Of a stretch of 64,000 nucleotides of DNA, positions 1 to 11,757 are shown piece after piece (the first letter of the stretch is position 1; each line of letters starts with the position of its first letter). Made by a program: the position numbers and the translations under genes. This stretch comes from Pochonia chlamydosporia 170. Taxonomy: Eukaryota > Ascomycota > Sordariomycetes > Hypocreales > Clavicipitaceae. The notes under the pieces are model-generated. The model was not told the origin of the DNA, searched no databases, and was given only the letters and a program-made list of their open reading frames with translations. The stretch covers positions 2,108,001-2,172,000 of the forward strand of contig NC_035795.1 of the NCBI RefSeq assembly GCF_001653235.2. The letters are read 5' to 3'.

Positions 1-28
1 AATCACCAGACCACTAACAAGCTTCCAG
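1..28 (+). other. 3' end of an intron cut by the window edge
   Basis: The first 28 bases hold a branch-point-like CTAAC at 14-18 and a pyrimidine-leaning CAG end at 26-28. Directly after it the reading frame becomes a strongly conserved transporter segment beginning GPNTTTF. I read this as the end of the last intron of the phosphate transporter gene. The glycine codon is split, with one base coming from the missing upstream exon. Confidence 0.7.
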
Positions 29-375
29 GTCCCAACACCACTACCTTCATTGTTCCCGGTGAAGTCTTCCCCACCCGATACCGTTCCACCTCCCACGGTA
101 TCTCTGCTGCCTCCGGCAAGGTCGGTTCCATCATCGGCCAGGGTGCCATTTCTACCCTCAAGAGCCACAATGGCCAGAACTGGATGGACCATGTTTTGGA
201 GATTTACGCTCTCTTCATGTTGCTCGGCTGCTTCACCACCCTCCTCATCCCCGAGACTGCTCGCAAGACCCTCGAAGAGCTCTGCGGCGAGGACGACTAC
301 GCCGTCACCCACGCCAACCGTGCTTCCAACGGTACGCAGGACTCTAATGAGGACGAGGCCGTCAAGGCTGCTTAA
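29..375 (+). CDS. Inorganic phosphate transporter, last exon only (Pho84-type MFS)
   Basis: This is the C-terminal part of a phosphate:H+ symporter of the MFS PHS family, which takes up phosphate at the plasma membrane. The visible 115 residues contain GPNTTTFIVPGE followed by FPTRYRSTSHGISAA, the signature loop between the last transmembrane segments of Pho84-like carriers. The final membrane helix follows (IYALFMLLGCFTTLLIPETA), then a hydrophilic tail that is probably cytosolic and ends VKAA-stop at 373-375. The exon begins after the intron end at position 28. The rest of the gene lies outside the window, so total length and regulation cannot be judged. The subfamily call rests on the loop signature and is secure; the gene number within the PHO84 family is not. 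Confidence 0.9.
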
Positions 376-995
376 TCAGGGGTTAGCACCAAATGAAAAG
401 CTTTATCGATCTACCCATCAATTCTTTCAAATTGGATATCCTGTATTCTTTACAAGCACCTAATGGACTAATTTGTGCCGGAAAGTGTTGATCTTTTTTA
501 TTATCTTTTGCTGTAGCACGTGGCATGAAAGGAAAATGACCGTCTTTCGGGGGCATTTGGCCATGAAGCATTTTATAGATACCATGTATAGAAAACACTC
601 ATTTTGAGACACTTGCCACAGCTGGTCACTGGCATGATAGTGATGAATATTGCAAAATAAACAAAAATAAAACCAAAATGCTAATCATATTGATGATCAC
701 TTGCGCATAATTCTTGTCTAAGATCATGTGGATGAAAATCTAATATCTATCACCTGAGGTCATTCAAGGATGAAACAAGTAGAGCCAGTGGATACCAGTC
801 AATTCAGGGTGCCTTGACTACCCATATCAAAATGCAGGACTATTGAAATCCAAAAAGGATAACTCTAAGCTGAAATCATAACCTAACGTGATGATAAATC
901 TAGTCAAATACGATCCCAAGCTCCTGGATCACGGCGAATCAATCCCGCGCGCTATATCAAAAGTACATGATCGTTAACTCGTAAGAAGGTGACAC
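376..995. other. Convergent intergenic region
   Basis: This 620-bp AT-rich stretch separates the 3' ends of the phosphate transporter and the Kha1-type antiporter. It must hold both polyadenylation regions; AATAAA-like strings occur near 656-670. I see no coding signal and no structured repeat. Confidence 0.6.
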
Positions 996-3871
996 TCAAG
1001 CCTCAGCAACAGTCTTGGCTTGCACAACCAGCAAATCGGCCTTGACGCCGCCTGCAACAAAGGCTCCAGCAAGTTTACCCAGACATGTTCGCAGGTCTTC
1101 TCTGGGTCTATCCGTCAGTTTACCCTCGTCCATTTGGGCGGCCACTCTACGACCCATGACGACGAGCTGGGGACCGATCTTGGGGCCAGATTGCTCTGAT
1201 TGGGTTTCTGTGGTGGCGTATTGGAGGAGTTCCTCGACGGTAGATGCGCCGGTTGCTGTGTCGAATTTGACGCGAGATGCAACAGATGCGCTGAGCTGGG
1301 AGGCTGCGTGTTCGAGGGCAGAGTCGGCAGCGGAGGAGGATGTGCTTGCAGAGGATCGTGCGTGAAGAATAGTCGCTGTGGCTTTGGACTTTTCACATAA
1401 CTGCAGCACGAGATGGAGAGCAAGCTTGTCGTCTTGGTCGCCAAAGTAGACGAGGAAGATGTGGTAGGGCTTGTTGGATACGGGGGCAACCTGAATGTCA
1501 TCCTTCAATGTACCAAATGAGTAAGCGCGCATGAGTTTGCCGCGCTCGTTGCTCTTGGCCTTTCCTTCGGCAGCGGGATCACTGCGGGAGAAGAAGACGG
1601 CGACGTTGCGGTCGTGCGATTCAAAGACGGACTTGACAAAGGAACCGTATGAGGAGCCAATCTTGTCGTTGACGGTAGTGGAAGATAGAATCTGTGAGTC
1701 GACCATGTCGCCGGTTTCGGTCCAGGGGACGAGAAGAAGATCTGATGCCATCTTGGAGGACTTGGCGACGAGGGCTTCTGCGAAGCGGGTTTCGGGCATG
1801 ATGGCGACTTCACCGGATGCTGAGAGGTTATGCAGCTGTCCAACGGTCCGGAAGGTGTTAACAACAGGATCGTGGCGGCTGTAGTCGTCAACTTGTGCGA
1901 CTGTCATGACGGAAGAGTCACGATCGGTGAGCTGGAGGAGTCGGATACCGTGGGCCCAGACCGGCTTTTCTTTAGGTGTGGACGTGGCGGAGGTGGAAAC
2001 ATCTTGGATCTCATCATTTCCAGTGTCGGAAGCCGCAGGAGTGATCTCCGTTGAAGTGTTGCCAAACATGGCAAGTAGGCGTAGGAGAGACGGCATGTTG
2101 TCGAGGCGAAGATAGACAAGCAAACGGTTGACTCTTTCAATAGACGGGGTCTCATCCTTGGCACCATCGGAGCTGGTTGTCGGGGAAGTGATTGGCGCGC
2201 CAGTGTCCCAGTCGATCTCGCCTCGTCTCCATGCAGCAATCTTGACTTGATACCATGGTGGGTATAAGACGCTGACGATGGGCGTAGTGGCAAAGGTGGT
2301 GAGAAGGGCCATGACCACGAAAATGGTGAAGGTTCTGGTACTCAAGATATTGGCTTGTAGACCGATATTCTGGGAAAGCATGTTAGCGTCTGTACAGTGT
2401 TGGTCCCCGTTCGTTAGGAAACAAAACTCACAAGTACAATCAGTTCCACGAGACCCTTGCAACTCATGAGAACACCAATGGAGAAGGACTCCCTCCAAAC
2501 CAGGCCACTGAAACGGGCGGCCACAGACGCACCGATGATTTTGGAGAAGAACGCGGCAAAGGTGGTGGCAAATACGTATCCCCAGGCGGCACCGGAGTCA
2601 AGCAGACCCAGATTGGTATTCAGGCCAGAAAGAGTAAAGTAGAGTGGCAAGAACAATGCGCCGATGAGATCTTCGAGTTTTTCGGTAACACGAATATTGA
2701 ATCGTTCTTGGCGAGGAATAATGAGACCAGCCATGAAACCGCCGAAAATAGGGTGGATGCCGATGATGCCAGTGAAGAAGGCTGAGATGAGAGCAATCAG
2801 AAGAATAAGGGAGATTACACTCTGAGATGGTCCATGTTCGATGCTCCCATTGCGTCGCAAAAGCCACATGAGAGCTGGCTTTATGAGAAATACCAGGAAC
2901 AGCATGTATCCAAGAGCAGTGAGCAGGATCCAGAGAGAGTTCAAGCCCGAACCAGCATTAACCAGGGCAACGCAAAGAGCGAGAAGAATCCATCCTATCA
3001 ATCGCGATTAGCTCAGAATTTTGGAATCAGGAAAAGCGGGATTCCAATCTCACCAACAACGTCATTCGCTACACCCGCTGAGAGGGTGATGACACCGACG
3101 TTTGTGTCCAGAAGCTTGAGTTCGGTCAGGATACGACACAGAACTGGAAAAGCCTAGAGTACCACAAGGTTAGCGAGGTGGGAAACAGTACGAGAATTCT
3201 TCATGCAAAACTTACGGTGATTGCAACGGCAATACCAATAAAGAGCATATAGACTTCAAACTTGATGGGTACCAAGCCCGCATCAGTGCGGAATGCATGA
3301 TAAACGCCGTATGCCAATGCACAGCCAACGCCAAAAGGAAGAGCCAGTCCTGCGACCGCAACAGACGTCGCAATTCGCCAGTTGCTAATTAAGAATCGTA
3401 CATCGGTTTCCAGCCCAATGAGGAACAAGTAGAGGATCAATCCCAGATTGGCCACAGTGGAAAGATTTGGAATTGAAGCGTCAGGAAAGATGGTCTCTCG
3501 AAAACCTGGGATACGTCCCATCACCGAGGGGCCGAGAATAATTCCTCCCACAACTTCAGCAATGACCCGAGGCTGTCGAATCTTGGACAACGGCCAATGC
3601 AGGAGGTGACACACAATGACGATCAAAACCACCTATTCTCAGATCAGTACTTGGCCCACCAAAGCGCAAGTCAGTTCACCACCAAGGGACAGAGGGCCCC
3701 GCCACGAACCTGGATAATGAACAACGTAATAGGGTCCTTGGGGTTGTATTTCGTCGGATTCGCTCCATCAATAATACCGCCTTGACTTGCTGCACGATCA
3801 GCTGTAGAGGTAGCTGCCGCCGAAGACAGAGTCTTGGTGGCAGCTGAGACAACCGATGAGACAGTCGACAT
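996..3871 (-). CDS. K+/H+ antiporter, Kha1-type (CPA2 family)
   Basis: Five exons: 3871-3710, 3632-3216, 3153-3054, 2994-2432 and 2369-996, giving 871 residues, close to yeast Kha1. All four introns (52-77 bp class) have GT/AG ends and keep frame. Kha1 proteins exchange K+ or Na+ for H+ in Golgi-type membranes and help intracellular pH homeostasis. After a short N-terminal tail the protein has a CPA2-type membrane domain of roughly 12 helices. Visible segments include [32 protein letters not shown] and the ND of ANDVVGW, the cation-binding signature. The C-terminal half (about 400 residues from IDWDTGAPI) is soluble and contains the Ser/Ala-rich and [14 protein letters not shown] stretches typical of fungal Kha1 tails. 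It is intact with no missing key residue. Weak point: the first 5' splice site is GTTCGT, which is non-optimal. Confidence 0.92.
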
Positions 3872-6131
3872 GGTGATTATTCTAGCGCCGAAACGCTGCA
3901 GCAGAAGCTCAGAAGCTTCTCTTCGGGAACACTTCTATTTTCGTTCCCCACGATGCGATGGCAGGATTGGCTAGAGAATTGAGAGAACATCGAGTCCGAC
4001 GACGCATGGGGGAGGAAGCTTTTTTAAACGAGGCGTCAGATCTGGGGACAAGGTCACGACATTCCGCCAAGCTCGCCTCACACAGCCCACTTGCGCCTCT
4101 GGCCAAACCAACGACACCATCAGCCAGATAACAAACGGCGGCTGATTAGGACATGTACTGTACAGTATGTCCAAGCCTCGTCATCTCACCGCGTGGAGTA
4201 AATTCCGGGACCACAACAGCTGGAACCCCTGTCCTGTCAGCACTGTGCAGCGAAATGGGGTCCAGAATCCCCGTAAAACATAGTTCACCCACTGCCACCT
4301 GCCCACGTTTTTGGACAACTTTTGATTGAATTTAGCGCGGAGTAGCAAACCGGCCGCCCTCTCCACTTAGGCCTGGTAGCTACTCGGCACAGAGCCATGA
4401 AACCCAGATGGACAGCCAGTGGCTGCAAGACCGTGGTCCAGAGTCACCATGTGATGGTGCCACCACTGTCAGCCAAGAGTCGATTGCTGTACCGGATCTG
4501 GGACTGGAAAAGGCGACTCGCGCAGTATTTGACAGGCGGTGTACTGGAGGGGCAGATGCATGATATGGCGTTGCCTGGCACCTCGAACCCACGCTGGCTG
4601 TGTCACGCGTGGCATAACATGATCGACATCGCAGGAGCCAAGGTGCTTGGGAGCCAAGCCTGGAAGCGGATGAGAAGGTGGTGGCTAATATTGAACAGCT
4701 GTTCAAGGCGACGGCCCCGTGATGCTGAGAAAGCTCAGCTCCCGTGAAACAACTTGCTCAGGGGCATTGTAATTCCAGCAGCAGGTGTCGATGGCGGTTG
4801 GCCCAAGAGCATTGTCAAAGTCGTCTTGGCGTTGGTTTCTATGAATCTCGAGCATTCAGCCGGTCAGCCGTCCAGCGTTGTTGGTCACCTTGCTAGCCAA
4901 ATGTTTGTCGATCCTTGCTCCACTGCGCGCGCGCACACCTCGAAGGCGTTTGCCATGGCCAGGCTAAAAGTGGTGTCGAAGTCGTCGGTCGAGTAAGGTG
5001 TCGGGGTAGTCCGGCCACTGATGGGTGTTGAACTTAATCTCGGTTGTTTATAATTGAAGAGTGGAGGAGCGCTTTGTTTCAGCGCAACACATTCCTACCA
5101 GTTGGCTTTTTGCAATGACTGAACTTGTCTCAGAGCTACAATACCCCATATTGATATCCGGGGTAGCCATGTGCAGTGGGGGCCAAAAGTATTTCAACAA
5201 GTCAGAGGTACTGTATAGAGCACTTTGTTTTCTGCGAAGACACATTGAGACGTGTTGGTGGTGTATACTTAGATGTGGGCAAATACCTTTTACCACCGAC
5301 TGCATTTGCAGTGAGGGGCCAAAAGTAATTGAATTCGTAAAAGGTGTAAAGAACCGCATACAGAAAGGATCCTACGCCACCAATATACCGTACTGCACTG
5401 CAATGCAATCTGTCGAGGGAAAAGTGATACCTGATAGAGATTCCACCTGGTTGGCGGCGGTTGAAGTTTTGATCCCGGTAAGTGCGCCAATGTCGTGAAA
5501 CATTGGATCAGCTTTGATACTGCTTTGTCATCGTACGGATATACAGGACCAAGGAGAGCGGATTGACTCGAAATATTATTGATGGACACTGTTTCGTCAG
5601 GCTTGTTGCTGGTAAAGCCACATGGATGATTTATCCAGGTCGTTGGGGGAAGCTTGGCACCTGCCAACAGCTGACAGATGTCGGTCACCAGCCGCCAAAT
5701 GTGTCACCCAGTCATTGTGCACTGTCAACATGAAGTCTACGGAATAGAAAAATAAAAAGAATATCGAGGATTTAGCAGAAGTCATGGTGGTTCAAAGCAG
5801 AAAATGGATAGAGAAACGGTTAGAGAGTACGAGATACCTGGCATTGGCGTAGGTTGGTTGCCATGATACAAAGGACCATGTTATGCAGTTAAATACGCTC
5901 TCCAATTAAGATCCCTCGATGCAGGTAACCAGACATCTTGGTCACTCATTTGTTCACTCTGGTTCTCACTGGCAGAAGCGCGCGGCTATTTGATGCAACC
6001 TAACTAGGCAGCAAGAAATGGTGTGATTTGGGAAGACGGCTCGCATTCGCTATCACGAATATCAGACACACTCCCTACACCAAGGAAATAACCTTGTTCG
6101 CCGCAAACAACTTCATTAGTAGCGTGGAAGA
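3872..6131. other. Intergenic region, no supported gene
   Basis: This 2.26-kb region lies between the divergent starts of the Kha1 gene and gene A. Open frames of up to about 145 codons exist (for example 5061-5498) but have no recognisable domain, no consistent splice structure and no clear codon bias. It contains a short imperfect direct repeat (5173-5191 and 5308-5326), which may be a relic. It should include both promoters. Confidence 0.5.
5173..5326. repeat. Imperfect 19-bp direct repeat pair
   Basis: Two copies of gcagtg(g/a)gggccaaaagta occur at 5173-5191 and 5308-5326, about 135 bp apart, each followed by an AT-rich stretch. They could be a degraded tandem duplication or chance. I see no open reading frame with family signal around them. 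Confidence 0.4.
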
Positions 6132-7364
6132 ATGCAACCACCGCCACCACTTTTCCATGTACCACATCCAGAGCTGCTAGAGAGGGCTGAGGAGCCAAAG
6201 TCAGCAACGCCGGAGCTTCTGGACGTTGAGCATCTGGCGTGTCTCAAGACTGCAATTGCCAACATTTTGGATACGAATATTGCAGAGCAGACCTTCAGCC
6301 AGATTGTGGATGGACTTCCAACAAAGTCGTCCTTCTGGGAGCTGCATTACACCTCCAAGGATTTAGGGCATCCCGTCGCGCAGCACGAGAGTCTCTGCGA
6401 AGGAATCCTGGAGAAAACTCGACAGTTCCGAGCAGATTTTGACCCTCTTTCACTAAGATTTGAACCATCGGTAAGCCACAGAATCTCCAACGCTGATTTG
6501 CAAACTTGTGTTTAACGTCTTCCCTATAGACGTTGGGGGTTTACCAAAATTCGCCATACGGTAGTCGAGCATTCGCTCTAGCCTTGGTAGAACTAATAGC
6601 TGTTGCATGCCACCAGATTGCTGCCTCGCTCTACCAACTGGGAGATGGTATTCACACCAAAGAATATGCCTCGTGGCTGGCTGAGGAGACAATTCTTTAC
6701 GACAATGGACATGAGAAGTACAAATACTACCCATTAGAACCTCCTGCGCCGTTCTATCACGACCAATATTTCATACATGAACAATACCCGCAGGGGGTCG
6801 CTGATATGGTAGGTTACTGGGCAGAGACCATGATTTTCGGGGGAGTTGTGCTTTTCGATCGCAGCGACTGCGATCCGGACGTAGGTGACCCAATAACTGA
6901 CTGGTATAACAAGAGAACGACGCTAACTAAGAAAGATCAAACATGTATACATCCACGAAGGACGACTCAGAGGCCCCAAAACTATTTACCCGCTAACCTC
7001 ACAGCAATTTGACGAAATGATGGCTTTCTTACTTCCTCAGGGAGAAACACCTACCTGTCCGTTGCCAATTCACGGAAGTCCCGAGAACAGACCCCGTTAT
7101 GATCCCTATCATGCAATGAAATACTTCAAGATCTACAGAAATCGGTACGAAAGAATACTTCCGCCCAAATTTTGGAGAAAAGATGTATTCTCGTCCAGAG
7201 ATTACCCGGAACTGGATGACCGGCGGTATCTACTTCTTCATTTGTACGAGGTTGGGGCGGGAGAAGTAGAGCGTGATGATGAGCTGGTGAAATTCTATGA
7301 GGATAGATTGAAGTGGATATCGCCCTCGTCGCCTTTATGGAGCATGGGAGGAGACTACGACTAG
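6132..7364 (+). CDS. Gene A: conserved protein of unknown function, paralogue of gene C
   Basis: Three exons, 6132-6470, 6530-6880 and 6936-7364, encode 372 residues. Both introns (59 and 55 bp) are phase 0 with GTAAGC/TATAG and GTAGGT/AAAG ends. I do not recognise the family. Visible blocks shared with gene C are SQIVDGLPT, VACHQIA, EPPAPFYHDQY, GVADMVGYWAE, IFGGVVLFDRS, CPLPIH and RPRYDPYHAMKYFKIYR, then a charged C-terminus ending in ISPSSPLWSM. No signal peptide or membrane segment is apparent, so a soluble cytosolic or nuclear protein is likely. Conserved His, Tyr and Asp residues would suit an enzyme, but no known catalytic motif is evident. Its 3' end faces gene B across 244 bp. The start ATG is the first in frame and aligns with the gene C start, which supports it. 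Confidence 0.8.
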
Positions 7365-7608
7365 AAACGTAGGTCTATGTACTGTTGATAAGAATTTTGC
7401 GGACCGTATATGTGATCCTGCTGAGTAGTAGTCAAGGCGATCGGGACAAGACCGAGTCTAGACGAAAGTTCGTGGGAGAACTGTATCTTGAAACATTATT
7501 TTACAGGCTAAGCTATGGAATGACAAATGCAAAAGAAACCCTCAACTCAGCTCTATAACATCTCCTTCGGCTTCACAAACAACTGGCTCACACAATTAAG
7601 TTGGAAAT

Positions 7609-8949
7609 TCAGCACACTTTGATAGCCAGCGTCAAAGATGGATTGCTCGTGCGTTGCCGCAGACGTTCAATTCCAATAGAGTATGTCTCAAATGACCTCA
7701 TTCCTCTCATACCTGCAGACATGGTATTCGATGCAGCTGGCAATTGCCTTGCAGATCCGGTGCTTCCCATGCTTCGCAGACCCGATCGCTTGACCTGGTC
7801 TTCCGTCAATCCGGGTCGTGATACTTCCAATGGGAAAACATAGCCTATTAAAGGCATGAGCATTAACACGACGCCATAGTGGGAATGAATATTATTAGTC
7901 AGCAACTTACGGCGTGGGTTCTCAACGAAGCACTTGATGGTGGTTAGTGGTATCTCATACGCAACAACGTTTGCGTCCAAGATGTACGCGATTCCGGTCT
8001 GCAGAAGATTAGTTTCAAGAGCACCCCAGCCGAAGTAGAACCTTGTTACCTGATCGGGGCCCTGCTTCACATCTCGAAAATACTCCAGGGAACCTCCATA
8101 TAATGCTGCTTCCAGCCAGCGGCCACTCTCTCCGACAATGACCCTCTGCCCCTGCACCATAACAGCTTGATGGTAGTCCAAGTGGACAACACGCCGGGGA
8201 GTATGGACATCCTTTCCCAGACTCAGGTAGCAGACAAACAAATGGGCCAACTCATGGGCAGTGGCACAGGCAAACATGAATAAGAACCCTTGCCATCTGT
8301 CTAGGTAGGGGCGCCATTGAGCAGATGACCCGGATCTCAACGCCTCATACTTCCCGTGGGATCGAACCATGGATTTCACTCGCTATTGTCCTACGTTAGC
8401 TGAAGAATTGTCGTTAACAAGGAAGAGGACAAACTAACTGCCAAGTTGAAAGTGATCGAACCAGCTTGCTTGGGTTTGAAGCTACTGAAATCACCCTCCC
8501 AGTGACCTTTGCTGGTGTCAGCCAACTGGTCCAAGGACGGTCTATCCTCCACGATAAATCTGGGGAGGTCTGACCGAACTCGGTCAAGGAAGTGGTCAAC
8601 ATAGGTATCCATCATTGTGATGTCTCCGTAGAATGGGATTGGAGGTTTGTTAGATGCTCTGGCTTCAACAATTCGACGACCCAATTTCAGGAGAGTGTGT
8701 CTACCAGACGCCGTTTCCAACATTTCTATGCCAATATTCACGGCTACTGCCAGCTTTAGTGCGCCTTGATGTTAGTGGCCCAGATATCACAAAACAAGTG
8801 TAGCACACATAGCTTACTGAAGTAAACATCTCAGTGTTAGGTGCCAGTGGCATGAATTGTCCATTTTCCCGGAGAGCAATTGTGAACTTATTGAGTCCAT
8901 TTGGCGCCCATTCAAATTCAGCAAGCGGAGGTCTGGTCCTGGAAGCCAT
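7609..8949 (-). CDS. Gene B: HExxH-containing putative metallopeptidase-like protein
   Basis: Three exons, 8949-8818, 8753-8439 and 8382-7609, encode 406 residues; introns of 64 and 56 bp are phase 0. The key feature is ATAHELAH at about residues 189-196, an HExxH zinc-binding signature set in a hydrophobic helix (FLFMFACATAHELAHLFV). It is followed about 38 residues later by GESGRWLEAALYGGSLE, whose acidic residues (E234, E240) could supply a third zinc ligand as in gluzincins. There is no signal peptide; the N-terminus starts MASRTRPPLAEFEW. An alternative upstream in-frame ATG at 9000 would add 17 residues. The protein is not a recognisable named peptidase family to me. It lies antisense between paralogues A and C, sharing an intergenic promoter region with C. 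Zinc binding and peptidase activity are inferences from the motif alone. Confidence 0.75.
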
Positions 8950-9978
8950 AGTTGGAAAGAACAAGCAGAGTATATTAATGTATTTGCAATGAGGAATCAA
9001 TTATCTGTTCATTTTCATTCGGATGGTGTAAGTCATTTATACAGGTTGGTACCCTCATTCTGACCCATGACACAGGATGTTGGTCTAACCAACACTCTAC
9101 GGTGCGCGCAAATTCGAACACAATACGACTTTGTTTCGGCTCATGAGATCGAATCATTTTGTCTGATAGCAGGCATTTGCTGCCAACAGAGTTTCATGAT
9201 ACTGAAAACAAATGCCGGCATAAGCGAGTCCCCTTTTGGCCACATCTTCATGGAGATGTGCCAGTATTGGTCAGCCCCCAATGACCACCTAATTCGAATT
9301 TTGGACCGACTTTAAATAGATTGACCAAGTGAATCCAGACCCTTACCGCCTAAGGTACAGCAACCTGTAGCCACAATTCATTAAGCGCCCAAGGATCGCA
9401 TACACGGCGACCGGTCAGGCCAAGCACAGTCGGTTGGGCGCTTAATGGTGGCAGTGGTGGTTCGCAAGGTGTCGGGGCAGAAAGGCAGAATGGGCGGGGC
9501 AGCATCACATTTCAACTTCAACATCTTGCGTTTTGGATCTCTTCGTCACACATCGAAATTGTAGACCTTGGACTCAGTGAAGGCGCCAAGATTACCTCAA
9601 TTTATTCTTTATAGAGCCTTCTACTTCAGGACTTAAGGGAACGCTGTACAAGTCTCGAAGCAAGCAAAGGTAATGCGAATCCGGTAGCGGCCGGTACTAA
9701 GGAGAACCAAGAGAGCGGCCATGATCAGTATTGGTAAGATCTGGAAACAGAAACCTCTTCAACACTCTTCGCGATTATACCCATTTTTGTTCTTCCTGCC
9801 CTAGGGATGGAAAGGGTCTGGTAGGCGAGGATGCAAGACTATTGCTAAGCAGGTGTTTCATGTGGTCATTTTGAATGCTGTCCCTCAATGTTTGCTCTTG
9901 GCACTGTGCTGCACAGGGATCGGTCGATTTCGCATGCTGGATTTATTGATGGAGCTAAGAAACTAATTCCTACAGGAA
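8950..9978. other. Divergent intergenic region between genes B and C
   Basis: This 1.03-kb region separates the divergent starts of B and C and probably holds both promoters. An open frame at 9067-9315 has no family signal. The right part appears to contain a 5'-UTR intron of gene C (separate entry). Confidence 0.5.
9734..9975 (+). other. Candidate 5'-UTR intron of gene C
   Basis: GTAAGA at 9734 pairs with an excellent 3' end, ACTAATTCCTACAG, at 9962-9975, three bases before the gene C ATG at 9979. Splicing would give a 242-bp intron. The ATG at 9721, just upstream, would run into a stop soon after the junction, so this intron is best read as untranslated. Confidence 0.5.
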
Positions 9979-11212
9979 ATGCGAGCACGTCAATACTATC
10001 CGATTGAATTCGAGCCACTGCTCGAGCCGAAAATCACGGCAACCGAGAGCGCGCTGAGCTTAGACTCTGGCCATCTCCAGACCCTTCACCATGCTGTAAC
10101 CAACATGCTTCAAACCGATTTGGCCGAAACAATCTACAGTCAAATTGTCGATGGGCTTCCGACAACTGAATCGTTTTATGAATTTCACTCCCTATGGGAA
10201 ACGGATGACCACCCTGCCCAATTACACGAGTGCCTCTGCGATGGTATTGTAGAAAAGACGCGCGCATTCCGAGATGATTTCAATTTAGACTCCCTTACCT
10301 TCGAGTCCCAAGTATGTAAATTAATACCTTAACTTGCTCAGAGCGAAGAACGAGGGCGACTAATAAGATACAACTCTCTAGCTTCTCGAAAGCTTTCAGA
10401 ACTCGGCACCAGGAAGTCAATCATTCAAACTTGCATTAATAGAGCTAGTCGCTGTGTCATGCCACCAAATTGCAGTCTTCCTATTTCAAAATGCACAGAC
10501 AAAGCATAAAGGGGAGTATGAAAGTTGGCTGGAAAAGGAAGACGGACTGGCAGCGACAGGCTCGGACAAGTATCAGTTTACACCCAAGGAGCCTCCGGTA
10601 CCCTTCTACCACAACTCGTACCTTTTGCATCAGCAGTACCCTTATGGGGTAGCAGATGTTGTTGGGTACTGGGCTGAGGCAAAAATATTTGGCGGAGTTG
10701 TCCTCTTTGATAGGAGCAACATTGATGGCGAGGTAGGTGGCTTTCGAGCCTTCTACTGTTAGACGTGGGTTCTAACTGCTTTACAGTTCAAAAGTGTCTA
10801 CTTTCACGAGTCACTTCTGCAGGGACCTCAGACGATTTACCCATTACTGCCAGAACAGTTTGAGAGCCTAGCCGCCTTTCTGTTATCAGATGAATACACT
10901 CCTTGTCCGCTGCCGATGCATGCAACAAAGCTGAATCGACCGCGATATGACCCATATCATGCGATGAAATACTTTAGCATTTATCGGGACAGATATGAAA
11001 GGCGGTTACCGTTGACTCTGCAAGCGGGTTGCACGAACAACTCTACAGATTATCCCGAGATTGCTGATCAACTCTGGTTATGGCAGCACTTGGATGATGT
11101 AGAGGCAGGGATAGCAGCATTGGATGAAAAAGAGGTGACTGAGGTTAAGCAAAGACTAAATATTATTACGCCATCATCACCGCACTGGGGATTTGACGGG
11201 AGATTCATGTAA
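9979..11212 (+). CDS. Gene C: conserved protein of unknown function, paralogue of gene A
   Basis: Three exons, 9979-10311, 10382-10732 and 10787-11212, encode 369 residues. Both introns sit at exactly the same protein positions and phases as in gene A, and the middle exon is 351 bp in both. Counted by hand, 67 of the 117 middle-exon residues are identical to A. Shared blocks are YSQIVDGLPT, SCHQIA, EPPVPFYHNSY, GVADVVGYWAE, IFGGVVLFDRS, CPLPMH and RPRYDPYHAMKYFSIYR. The C-terminal 50 residues have diverged most. No membrane segment or signal peptide is seen. The gene is intact, so both copies have been kept open since duplication, which argues for function in each. I cannot name the family. 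It is divergent from gene B. Confidence 0.8.
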
Positions 11213-11757
11213 GATGATTAGCAGGTAGAAATCCATTTGCACAAGAAAAGGACGACATGCAGTATGATTGTTCGCATGCCACAGAGATTTGCATCACGAC
11301 CACCAAATTGTCAGCATGTGAAAGCAGGCACTGCGCCATGTGGTTAGGACCATGGAAGAATGTACCAAGACATTGGTTGATCTGGCTCCACGTCGACATG
11401 GCCCAAGTCGGGGCCATTCAAGGTGGCGTCGAAAGGGAAAAAGTCAACGTGTTGAAGACCAGACAAGATTCAAGGTCGTTGATCTGATCAAATCTGGTTG
11501 GAGAGAAAATTGGTGCCGGCACTGCCCCGCCATTACGTAGCAGTTCTGGTTCCTTCAGGCAGAGCGCAAAAACATTTGATCATTTCGCTCGTCATCTCGC
11601 CTCTTGGGCTAAAATTTCCCCATCACATCTACGTGTTACAAGCGAGCACGCTTTGCCATTCCGTCCCCTTTCAAACCGGGCTCGTGTTGCAATATCCTGT
11701 CCTAGCCCTCCCTCATTATCTATACAGCTGGCAACTGGCCGCCCCCTTTCGTCCACC
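11213..11757. other. Intergenic region upstream of the J-protein gene
   Basis: This 545-bp stretch lies between the gene C stop and the J-protein start. The last 100 bp are pyrimidine-rich, as is usual just upstream of fungal translation starts. No other signal is seen. Confidence 0.5.

Noticed and set aside
996..3871. Kha1-type and Nha1-type antiporters as one salt-tolerance cluster
   Set aside because: They lie about 57 kb apart with unrelated genes between, so there is no basis for calling a cluster.
4397..4747. 116-codon frame in the Kha1-gene A gap
   Set aside because: Trp/Arg-rich translation with no recognisable family and competing antisense frames.
5061..5498. 145-codon plus-strand open frame
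   Set aside because: No domain, no good start context, and overlapping frames on the other strand of similar length; reads as chance.
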